A DNA stretch of 64,000 nucleotides, from assembly GCA_913064945.1 (NCBI GenBank), contig CAJYAN010000007.1:124001-188000 (forward strand). Reading direction: 5' to 3'. Under the pieces are notes generated by a model. It searched no databases. It was not told where the DNA came from and saw nothing but the letters and a program-made list of their open reading frames with translations. The position numbers were made by a program, and so were the translations under genes. This DNA is from an uncultured Gammaproteobacteria bacterium. Its GTDB lineage: Bacteria > Pseudomonadota > Gammaproteobacteria > UBA6429 > Thiohalophilaceae. Below are positions 17,642-24,684 of the stretch, in pieces (position 1 is the first letter of the stretch; each line of letters opens with the position of its first letter).

Positions 17642-20600
17642 CTATTCCCTGGGCTTATCCAATAGCTGATCCTTCCAGCGTGACAGCAGTTTTTTCACCT
17701 TCCACTCGGCCTTTTGTCCCGTTTTTTTCTTATTAGCGGAGGTCCCTGCTGCAAAGCTGGCCATGTTGTTAGTATTGATATTCTCTGCCGCTGTGGCATT
17801 GGCCTTTGCGGGCTGGCTGACCGTGGCAAGTTTTTCAAGTGGGTCGGGGGATTGTGAATTAAAGCTAAAAACACCAATCCCAATCATCAATGTAATACTG
17901 GCTGCCAGGGCATAGATCTGTTTACGAGAATTTTTGCTGGCGCCATTATCTACAGTATTGTGTTCATAACTGGATATATTGACACGTAGCTCGGGGATGA
18001 GAGGACTGTCGCCGCTGCCGTTGTCTTTCGGTTCGACAATAAAAGAGGGCAGATCGTCATCATCGTGCGCCGCTCTGCCTGTGGCGGTAGAGTGGCGGTT
18101 TTGTTTTGGCGATTCGTCTTCAAACGGATTGTCATCATCGCCCAGGTCATGTGCCTTGGGTTCCTTGAAGATGAAGATATCTTCATCGCCTTCAAGAATG
18201 GTTCGATCTTTCACCCGGCGAATACTTGCCTTGGCAAGGTGCAGACCTTCATTGGCCTCGGGGTCTACGGACTTACGTGCGTGCTCAGCCTCGGCCAGTT
18301 TCTGCATAATGGCCTCAGCGAGGTGGCGGGCATGGTTTTCATCCTGCTGTTGGCTGGCTGCCAGATGCCGGGCCTTTTCTGCTTTCTCCTGAACGGCTAA
18401 CTGTTCAAGGTGGGCGGCTTTTTTGGCCTGTTGCTGGGCTTCCGCTTCAAGGCGGGCGGCTTCGGCCTGCTGCTGGGCTTCCGCTTCAAGGCGGGTAGCT
18501 GCCTCGGCCTGTTGTTGAGCGGCAATTTCACGACGGTGTTTTTCGGCATCTAATTGGCGCTGGCTATCCTGGTGAATTCTAGCTTTGGCTCGCGCGGCCT
18601 CTTCCTCGACCAGCTTGCGAGTGGATTCCATATCGCGGCGCAGTTGCTCGGCTTCCTGTATGGCCTCTTGCCGAATCTGGTCGGCCTCCTGTTCCGCCTG
18701 TCGGCGGGCTTTTTCGGCAGCGAGGCTGGTCTCTCTGAGATTAGCCTCTGCCTGTCGGCGGGCGGCTTCCAGGCGTAGTTGTTGTTCACGCTGCTGGGCA
18801 TCCGCCTGTTTGGCAGCATTTTTCGCAGCGACCTCGGCTTCGCGACGTGTCCGTTCGGCCTCTTCGTAGGCCTTTTGGCGGATTGTCTCTGCTTCCAAAG
18901 CGGCCTGTTGTCTGGCGTCTTCAACGGCCTGGGTCGCTTGCTGTATGGCAAGGTCCGCACGTTGCCTGGCAGCGATAAGTTCGGCCTCGCGTCGTGTCGC
19001 CTCTTCGGCCTCCAGTTTGGCGGCATTTTTGCGTGCCTGAGACATTTCCTGTTTTAAGCGTTCGGCCTCCTGCATGGCGGACTGACGGATGCTCTCAGCT
19101 TCGGCTCTTACGCGGTTTGCCTCTGCCTTGGCCTGGCGCTGGGCCTGTTCAGCTTCTTTGGTCTTCTGTTCCGCTAGCTGTGCCGCTTCGCGTGCGGCTT
19201 TTTCAATAGCATCTTGCTGTGACTGAATGGATGAGGCCTCGTGCTGGATTTTGGCCAGCTCCTGTTCAGCCTGAAGTCTTAGCTGTTCTGCCTCCTGGCG
19301 CATTTTATGGCTATCTTTGGCCGCCTGTTGCCGCATGCCGTCGGCATCGGATTTGATGCGGGAAATTTCCGCCTCGGCCTGTTTACGTGCGGACTCGGCA
19401 CTGGCGGTTTTTGTTGCCAGGCGTTCCGCCTGGAGGCGCAGCTTATCGGCCTCTTCTTTTAGTTGTTGAGTCTTACTCTCAGCGGCCTTACGGGCATCCT
19501 CTGCAGCCTTGGCTTTGCGAGCCTCTTCCTGGGCAAGGCGGCGGTGTTGTTCAAATTTGACCTGATCCGGATCGGCCTTTGCCGGTTTGGCGGGGGCTTG
19601 GTCAGGTGCTTCATTTTTTATGGCGACGACATTGTCCGCAGGTGCCTGTTGCTGGGCGTGTTCAGGTATGGCCTTGTCGCTTTGCTTACCTAGGCCGTTA
19701 CGTACGACCTTGCAGTTGAGGCCCTGCTGGATCATCAGAAAAGCGGCTGCCGCACTCTGACTACCATCATCACAATAGACTATATAATCACTGGTCGGGT
19801 TCAGTGTACCCAGTTTTACGCGCAGCATGGATAACGGGATATTGTTTGCATGCTCCAGGCCATTTTCAGTAAAGGCCTTATTGGTTCGGACGTCAATCAG
19901 CGTAGCGTGTTGTTTTGTCTGGACGGTAGCCGCACCCAGATCAATATAACGAAGCAGGGGCTCAACCAGAAGCGTCATAAAGTCTTTCTTATGGAGTTGC
20001 ATCAGGACACCGTCTTCCTGCATGGTGACCGTGGCATTGCGTTTGCCATTCGTAATCAGCGCTTCCTCGCCGAATCCATCACCGACGGAGAGAATGGCAA
20101 GCCGGATATCTTCGGCCTTGGGGGCTGGTCGACGAGAGACGGCACATTTACCCTGTTTAACGATGTAATAGTAATCGTCCTGGCTACCTTGTTGTAAGAC
20201 AATCTCGCCGCGTTTGACGGGGCGCTCTTTAAGGCGCATCAACAGGCCCTGTATATTGGCTGTGGGTAACTGTAAAAAAGCGCGCGACTGTAAAAAGCGT
20301 AGCATCCAGTCGGTACTATCTTCGCCCTCGCTGTCCATCCCCAGCTCGGTTACCTCGTAGGTTCCGGAAGGGTCATGTTCCAGTAATATCTCCAGGTGAT
20401 CAGTATCAACGACCAGAATAGTAACGCTGGAGCGGGCTCGACAGGTACTGGGTCTTGGCAGTGTGTCGGCGAGGGGATATTTTGCCTCGAGGGTCCTGGC
20501 CTTGACGACTTCTGCCTTGGTATTACCCGTGACCTGAAGTTCGACCTGGCCTTCGAGCAGGTAAATATTGCGCTTGTCTTTTTCCCCCTGTCGAAATAAA

Positions 20601-20731
20601 ACACGCCCGGCGGGGATGTCCTCTACGATGGATTTATCCAGTAGCTCATCCAGTTTGTCGAGGCTGAGTTTGTCCAGTGGCAGGAAGTTCCGCAGGGATT
20701 TTTTATCAATGTTTTTTTTCAGTGCGCTCAT
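17642..20731 (-). CDS. dual cNMP-binding, rhodanese, coiled-coil, tail-anchored protein
   Basis: A 1029-residue protein of unusual build. Residues about 15-125 and 150-262 look like two cyclic-nucleotide-binding domains (IYLLEGQVELQV; IVLQQGSQDDYYYIVKQG; GDGFGEEALITNGKRNATV). Residues about 268-350 form a rhodanese-like domain whose active-site loop keeps a cysteine (VYCDDGSQSAAAAFL). From about 385 to 800 runs a very long Ala/Glu/Gln/Arg-rich coiled coil. A single hydrophobic segment (YALAASITLMIGIGVFSF, about 933-952) anchors the C-terminus, leaving a basic tail of about 75 residues on the other side. CNB-rhodanese fusions are known; the giant coiled coil and C-terminal anchor are what stand out. 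It may sense cyclic nucleotide and reach across or along the membrane, but no function is established. Confidence 0.85.
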   Translation of the reverse strand: MSALKKNIDKKSLRNFLPLDKLSLDKLDELLDKSIVEDIPAGRVLFRQGEKDKRNIYLLEGQVELQVTGNTKAEVVKARTLEAKYPLADTLPRPSTCRARSSVTILVVDTDHLEILLEHDPSGTYEVTELGMDSEGEDSTDWMLRFLQSRAFLQLPTANIQGLLMRLKERPVKRGEIVLQQGSQDDYYYIVKQGKCAVSRRPAPKAEDIRLAILSVGDGFGEEALITNGKRNATVTMQEDGVLMQLHKKDFMTLLVEPLLRYIDLGAATVQTKQHATLIDVRTNKAFTENGLEHANNIPLSMLRVKLGTLNPTSDYIVYCDDGSQSAAAAFLMIQQGLNCKVVRNGLGKQSDKAIPEHAQQQAPADNVVAIKNEAPDQAPAKPAKADPDQVKFEQHRRLAQEEARKAKAAEDARKAAESKTQQLKEEADKLRLQAERLATKTASAESARKQAEAEISRIKSDADGMRQQAAKDSHKMRQEAEQLRLQAEQELAKIQHEASSIQSQQDAIEKAAREAAQLAEQKTKEAEQAQRQAKAEANRVRAEAESIRQSAMQEAERLKQEMSQARKNAAKLEAEEATRREAELIAARQRADLAIQQATQAVEDARQQAALEAETIRQKAYEEAERTRREAEVAAKNAAKQADAQQREQQLRLEAARRQAEANLRETSLAAEKARRQAEQEADQIRQEAIQEAEQLRRDMESTRKLVEEEAARAKARIHQDSQRQLDAEKHRREIAAQQQAEAATRLEAEAQQQAEAARLEAEAQQQAKKAAHLEQLAVQEKAEKARHLAASQQQDENHARHLAEAIMQKLAEAEHARKSVDPEANEGLHLAKASIRRVKDRTILEGDEDIFIFKEPKAHDLGDDDNPFEDESPKQNRHSTATGRAAHDDDDLPSFIVEPKDNGSGDSPLIPELRVNISSYEHNTVDNGASKNSRKQIYALAASITLMIGIGVFSFNSQSPDPLEKLATVSQPAKANATAAENINTNNMASFAAGTSANKKKTGQKAEWKVKKLLSRWKDQLLDKPRE
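18433..18510. repeat. 39-base tandem repeat inside the coiled-coil gene
   Basis: Two copies of a 39-base unit start at 18433 and 18472 (both begin GCTGGGCTTCCGCTTCAAGG). They encode a 13-residue repeat of the form RLEAEAQQQAEAA. The near-identity of the bases points to recent in-frame duplication, so coiled-coil length may vary between strains. Confidence 0.8.
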
Positions 20732-21016
20732 CTGGATAAGATCTGATTTTGCCTAATTTGTTTTAAATCAACGGGCTACATACGTTTTTCGGGGCAAGGG
20801 GTGCAGATTACTGTCTCTCCCGCCTCTTAGCATAAACACTAGCCCAGGATCCCGGTGCTTGCTGTGATAGGACTCACATTCAGTTGAAAATGTACTTTTA
20901 TTGAGCCCCTATCTACATATAGTGAGTTAGCGAGCGAAGTGCTTATTATCTTAAGCCCAGACGGTCAAACTGTGAAGTGGCTGGCACTAATTCCATGCAA
21001 TGAATGAGTTTTTAGC

Positions 21017-21931
21017 TTAGGAGGGCAAAAAATCGATGGGATAGGTGACGGTGATGGTGGCAACGGGCTTTGCGGCGAAACGAAATAGCTTGATACGGGT
21101 GGCGAGCCGTTGTTCCAGGGCCGGATTTTTTAGCTCACTGGAGATGACCCGGCACTTGCTCACAACCCCATCCGGGCGGATGGTCAGCTCGACAATGACC
21201 TTGCCCTGCAGACTGGGGTCCCGGCGCAGGGCACGATTATAGAGACTGAAAATGGCGGCTTTATTGCGCTGGAATACGAGTTCTATTTCTTCTTCCCCCC
21301 GGGCGGCCTGCCCCGTTCGGGTTCGGCGCTCTGTTGTGCCGGCAGCGGCAATATTGCTTTGTACGCTGGTCGTGTTTCGACGGGCTAGCTGCCCTCCATC
21401 AGTAGCACGGCTGAGTCGCCGGGTATTAATACCACCACTGCCCTTGGACGCCCGGGCAGTGAGAACATCGCTGTTGCTGGCCTGTGGTGCGGCCTGTTCT
21501 GCTTTGTGACGCAGCGGTTGTTGCAGTTGCTGGACATTAAAGCTGTCCCGTAGCTCTGCCAGGTCGTCACGCATGGCGAGCAGCCCGGTACTCTCTGCTT
21601 TTTTGCGAGCGGTATTCTGTGGTTTTGGCTTAGGCTTTGGCGTGGGCCTTTTAGCCTTGGGCATTTTTTTCGTCTCCGCTTTCTTTGGTTTGGGTTTCGG
21701 CGGCGGGGGCGGGGGTAGTTTTTTCTTTTCCAGGATCAGCCGTGCCAGGCGTGGGGCGACATCTTTCAGTTCCTGTTGTACCGGTTCCGGCCTGGGCAGG
21801 AAAGGCATAATGAGCCCGATAATGAGAGAGAAAAACAGGCAAAGCAGGACGATTCGCCGGAAGCGCCGGTCGTGCTCGGTAATACTCCAGGGAAGAATCG
21901 GCTCCTGCCAGTAGATCGCCGGCTGGTTCAT
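21017..21931 (-). CDS. TonB-like energy transducer, AgmX/PglI-type C-terminus
   Basis: A 304-residue single-pass inner-membrane protein. About 25 cytoplasmic residues precede a membrane segment (about 27-46), then a periplasmic proline/lysine-rich stretch (PPPPPPKPKPKKAETKK) typical of TonB, a disordered middle, and a C-terminal domain (about 215-304) with GKVIVELTIRPDGVVSKCRV as in AgmX/PglI and TonB-family domains. It would transmit force from the TolQ/ExbD-type channel encoded upstream in the same operon. Its start codon overlaps the exbD-like stop (ATGA), indicating translational coupling. In Myxococcus, proteins with this domain belong to the gliding machinery. The target here is unknown. 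Confidence 0.88.
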   Translation of the reverse strand: MNQPAIYWQEPILPWSITEHDRRFRRIVLLCLFFSLIIGLIMPFLPRPEPVQQELKDVAPRLARLILEKKKLPPPPPPKPKPKKAETKKMPKAKRPTPKPKPKPQNTARKKAESTGLLAMRDDLAELRDSFNVQQLQQPLRHKAEQAAPQASNSDVLTARASKGSGGINTRRLSRATDGGQLARRNTTSVQSNIAAAGTTERRTRTGQAARGEEEIELVFQRNKAAIFSLYNRALRRDPSLQGKVIVELTIRPDGVVSKCRVISSELKNPALEQRLATRIKLFRFAAKPVATITVTYPIDFLPS

Positions 21932-22449
21932 GAGCCACCCTTGGCCGTATTCTTGTGGACCACCGCCAGTGAGATATTGGCAAAGTCAGCACTTGCACAA
22001 CTGAGCATGATTTTCTTCAGCAAGGCATAAGGGATTTGTCGATCGCCCATAATGGTCACACCGTGCTGAGATACAGGCTTGCGACCGGCCGTGAGATGTG
22101 ACTGTTTCTCCTGTTTGATTCGTTGCAGTGCCTGTGTCAGTGGCCGGATGAGATTGTGGTTTTCCGTGAGTACGTCACTGACCCGGGCAATGGCTTTTCC
22201 CTGAATCATAATGTCATTTTTATTTACCATAATGACAATATTTTCCTTCGGCGTTTTTTCGGCAACGGATTCAGGCAGTTTGATGGCTTTAGGCGTGGGC
22301 AGAATTTCTGAGCTTGAGGCGTTCACTAGCAGGAAAAATACCAGAATTGTAAAGATATCCATCAGCGAGACCATATTCAACGAAGCCGTTCGATCGGAAC
22401 GGCGACTATGATGTCGAGACATGCGTTTTGCGCGACGGGATTCTTTCAT
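21928..22449 (-). CDS. ExbD/TolR-family protein (second copy)
   Basis: Biopolymer transport protein of the ExbD/TolR family, 173 residues, with a basic cytoplasmic N-terminus, one membrane helix (LMDIFTILVFFLLVNASSSE) bearing the conserved Asp that carries protons, and a periplasmic domain. It would pair with the TolQ-like channel protein two genes upstream. The ATG at 22449 is preferred over the in-frame TTG at 22458; neither has a strong ribosome site. It lies between the other exbD-like gene (15-base spacer) and the TonB-like gene (4-base overlap). Two different ExbD-type partners for one TolQ-type protein recalls AglQ/AglS of Myxococcus. Confidence 0.88.
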   Translation of the reverse strand: MKESRRAKRMSRHHSRRSDRTASLNMVSLMDIFTILVFFLLVNASSSEILPTPKAIKLPESVAEKTPKENIVIMVNKNDIMIQGKAIARVSDVLTENHNLIRPLTQALQRIKQEKQSHLTAGRKPVSQHGVTIMGDRQIPYALLKKIMLSCASADFANISLAVVHKNTAKGGS

Positions 22450-22464
22450 AGACAGCAAGCCACC

Positions 22465-22959
22465 CTAACGGGGGGCATCTCCAATGGAAATTGCAGGGAA
22501 TAATTCCGCCAGGATAACCTTGCCGTCTTGTAAGGTCTTATAGGCACGAACAGCATCCATGGCATGGATTAGTGTTTCATAGGTCGTATCCTGCTGAGAC
22601 AGGATGGTGATATTGGTTTTTTCCGGGAAACGGGCCTTGACCTGTTTTAGTGTCTCGGTGAGTTGCTGAAAGGGATAGGCTGCACGACTGACAGCGAGAC
22701 GTTTAATCAGGCCACCCTTGGAATCGGCCAGCACCAGGGCATCCTTTTTGATAATGAGTTTTAATTCAAAGCTCGGACTATTCTTCTCAGCGCTATTGCC
22801 GTCTGGCTTGGGCAGATTCAGCTCGAGTATGGACATGTGTGTGAACACGGCCGTCATTAGTAGAAACGGCACCAGTACCACCATCAAATTCATGAAGGCT
22901 GTAATGTTAAGTTCGGTCGCGGTTTTATGGCGACGGCGCTGATGACGATTACGGCGCAT
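22465..22959 (-). CDS. ExbD/TolR-family protein (first copy)
   Basis: A 164-residue ExbD/TolR-type protein. The N-terminus is strongly basic (MRRNRHQRRRHK), followed by a membrane helix (NLMVVLVPFLLMTAVF) and a periplasmic region. The helix lacks an obvious Asp at the usual first position: the segment reads ITAFMNLMVVLVPFLLM, with Asn where ExbD/TolR and its paralogue here have Asp. It may therefore be a structural rather than a proton-carrying partner. It starts one base after the stop of the TolQ-like gene (TAAGATG), so the two are coupled. Confidence 0.86.
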   Translation of the reverse strand: MRRNRHQRRRHKTATELNITAFMNLMVVLVPFLLMTAVFTHMSILELNLPKPDGNSAEKNSPSFELKLIIKKDALVLADSKGGLIKRLAVSRAAYPFQQLTETLKQVKARFPEKTNITILSQQDTTYETLIHAMDAVRAYKTLQDGKVILAELFPAISIGDAPR

Positions 22960-22960
22960 C

Positions 22961-23596
22961 TTAGCTGGCCGACTTACGGCTCATCATCAGATTGACGAAT
23001 TTGACAGTGGCCATTTCCAGGCTATCGATAATCTCGGTGGTCTTGGTCTGCAACACGGCGTAGATCAGCAATAACGGGATAGCGACAATCAAACCAAAGG
23101 CGGTCGTGTTCATAGCGACAGAGATACTGGTGGAGAGGATCTCCGCTTTCAAGGCGGGGTCAACCTGGGCCACAGCGGTAAAGGCCTTGATGAGACCGAT
23201 AATGGTGCCGAGCAGACCGAGCAGGGTGGCGATATTGGCGAAAGTCGCCAGGTAGTGAGTGCGTTTCTCCAGACGAGGAATCACTTCCATCATGCTTTCC
23301 TCCATGGCGGCCTCGATTTCATCGCGGTTGCTGGCGGTTTTCATCCGACCTAGTCCCTGTGACAACATTCGACAAATCGCGGTGTCAGATTTCGACGTGA
23401 CGTTGTAGGCCTGCTGGTAGTCACCTTTCTGGAGCAGGGGTAATATTTTTTTCAACAGGCGACTGTTGCTGCTCCTGGAGGCGGTAAGATAGATGTAACG
23501 CTCCAGCGAGATGGCGAGACCGATCGCCAGGACAAACAAAATCGGGTACATAAATGCCCCGCCTTCCTGAAAAAAACTTACCATACTCGTGTACAT
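22961..23596 (-). CDS. TolQ/ExbB/MotA-family proton channel protein
   Basis: A 211-residue inner-membrane protein with three hydrophobic segments (about 14-34, 112-140, 160-185) in the TolQ/ExbB arrangement, including the family stretch LATFANIATLLGLLGTIIGLIKAF and later AMNTTAFGLIVAIPLLLIYAV. With the ExbD-type products it should form a proton-motive-force-driven stator like AglR-AglQ-AglS, TolQ-TolR or ExbB-ExbD. The start has GGAGG upstream. It heads the motor part of the operon; the next gene upstream ends 180 bases away. Confidence 0.92.
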   Translation of the reverse strand: MYTSMVSFFQEGGAFMYPILFVLAIGLAISLERYIYLTASRSSNSRLLKKILPLLQKGDYQQAYNVTSKSDTAICRMLSQGLGRMKTASNRDEIEAAMEESMMEVIPRLEKRTHYLATFANIATLLGLLGTIIGLIKAFTAVAQVDPALKAEILSTSISVAMNTTAFGLIVAIPLLLIYAVLQTKTTEIIDSLEMATVKFVNLMMSRKSAS

Positions 23597-23776
23597 TTTT
23601 GCCTCCAGACTAATTTATTCCAGCATGTGGGACGTGACGTATTCGTGGTTATGCGCGATGTTTCCGTTCTGTGCTAATGCAGACAAATTATTATTATTTA
23701 ATGCGTGATTTTTATTATATTCAGAGCGTTAATCCAGTTGTTTTTATCAAGTCTAGCCAGACAATCTCAAAACTGT

Positions 23777-24064
23777 TTACTGGTTCTCATTATTCTGGTT
23801 TGGTTGCTCACTTAATTGGTAATAATAACGTACTTGCCTGCGAAATTCGTCCCTTTCCACGGGTGCCAGCGCGTCCGAAATTAACGATTGCAGTGGTGGT
23901 GTACCGAGATCGGGTAAAGAAGATTTTTTCCAGGGCACGATATATAAGACTTTAGGCAGTTCCTGGTTGCCGATAATCTCCGTGCCCTGCATATCCAGAT
24001 GGTCTTCGGCGGCCAGTAAGGACAAGCTGATGAATGACAGACCCATGAGCAATAAAAGACGCAT
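23777..24064 (-). CDS. small exported hypothetical protein, 95 aa
   Basis: The family is not recognised. The N-terminus is a clear signal peptide (MRLLLLMGLSFISLSLLAA) and cleavage would leave about 75 periplasmic residues (EIIGNQELPKVLYIVPWKK, then a polar, Gln/Asn-rich tail). It begins 5 bases after the TPR lipoprotein stop, so it belongs to the operon. Position between the TPR genes and the motor genes suggests a structural or adaptor role in the same complex, which is inference only. Confidence 0.75.
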   Translation of the reverse strand: MRLLLLMGLSFISLSLLAAEDHLDMQGTEIIGNQELPKVLYIVPWKKSSLPDLGTPPLQSLISDALAPVERDEFRRQVRYYYQLSEQPNQNNENQ

Positions 24065-24069
24065 TTAGA

Positions 24070-24684
24070 TCACCCTTGTGTTTTTGATTTCATGGCATGA
24101 ATACGACGTTCCAGATCAATCATCCATTTAACCACTAGTTTGTCTTTGACGTTCGTCAGTCGTTGATATTGCTGGTAGTGAACAAGCGCCTTATTCAGTT
24201 GTTGTAAGTAAATATCATAAAGTATCGCCAGATTCAGGTGAGCGTTGGCATAATCCGGATTTAGTTTGAGCGCCTGTAAATACGCGTCTTTGGCCTCGGT
24301 AAACTGTCCCTTGCGTCGATAGGCAATGCCGAGGTGCTGATAGGCCACCGCATTGGCAGGATTAAGTTGGGTGGCGCGTTTTAAAGCCGTGATCGCTTCA
24401 TCATTTTTGTTATTTTGCAGGTCGATAATCCCGATATTGACCTGGGCACCGGCCAGTTGTGGATAGCGTTGAGCCAGATGCTGGAATAATGACAGGGCGA
24501 TGGTACGTTGCCCGGATTTTAGCATGGCCAGGGCCTGGGCAAACTCCCTCGCGGCGGCGGGGGGAACGTCGGCCTGGCCAGACTGCAGCGTGGCATCTGT
24601 TGCTGGTGTCGTCATACAGCCACTCAGGCTGAATAACAGCAATAGCCAGACAAGGCTGTAGCGTTTACTGGATGGCTTCGGCAT
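24070..24684 (-). CDS. TPR lipoprotein, 204 aa
   Basis: A lipoprotein with tetratricopeptide repeats. The signal ends in the lipobox LFSLSGC, so Cys would be lipidated. Three to four TPR units follow (LAQRYPQLAGAQVNIGIID; NPANAVAYQHLGIAYRRKG; NPDYANAHLNLAILYDIY). The ATG at 24684 is chosen because it begins a normal lipoprotein signal; the longer frame to 24726 adds a non-signal stretch. It overlaps the end of the upstream large TPR gene by 20 bases. GltE of Myxococcus is also a small TPR lipoprotein, an analogy rather than proof of homology. Confidence 0.88.
   Translation of the reverse strand: MPKPSSKRYSLVWLLLLFSLSGCMTTPATDATLQSGQADVPPAAAREFAQALAMLKSGQRTIALSLFQHLAQRYPQLAGAQVNIGIIDLQNNKNDEAITALKRATQLNPANAVAYQHLGIAYRRKGQFTEAKDAYLQALKLNPDYANAHLNLAILYDIYLQQLNKALVHYQQYQRLTNVKDKLVVKWMIDLERRIHAMKSKTQG

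Noticed and set aside
17642-20731. Open frames opposite the coiled-coil gene (e.g. 18065-19057 plus strand)
   Set aside because: They are mirror products of the biased codons of the coiled coil.
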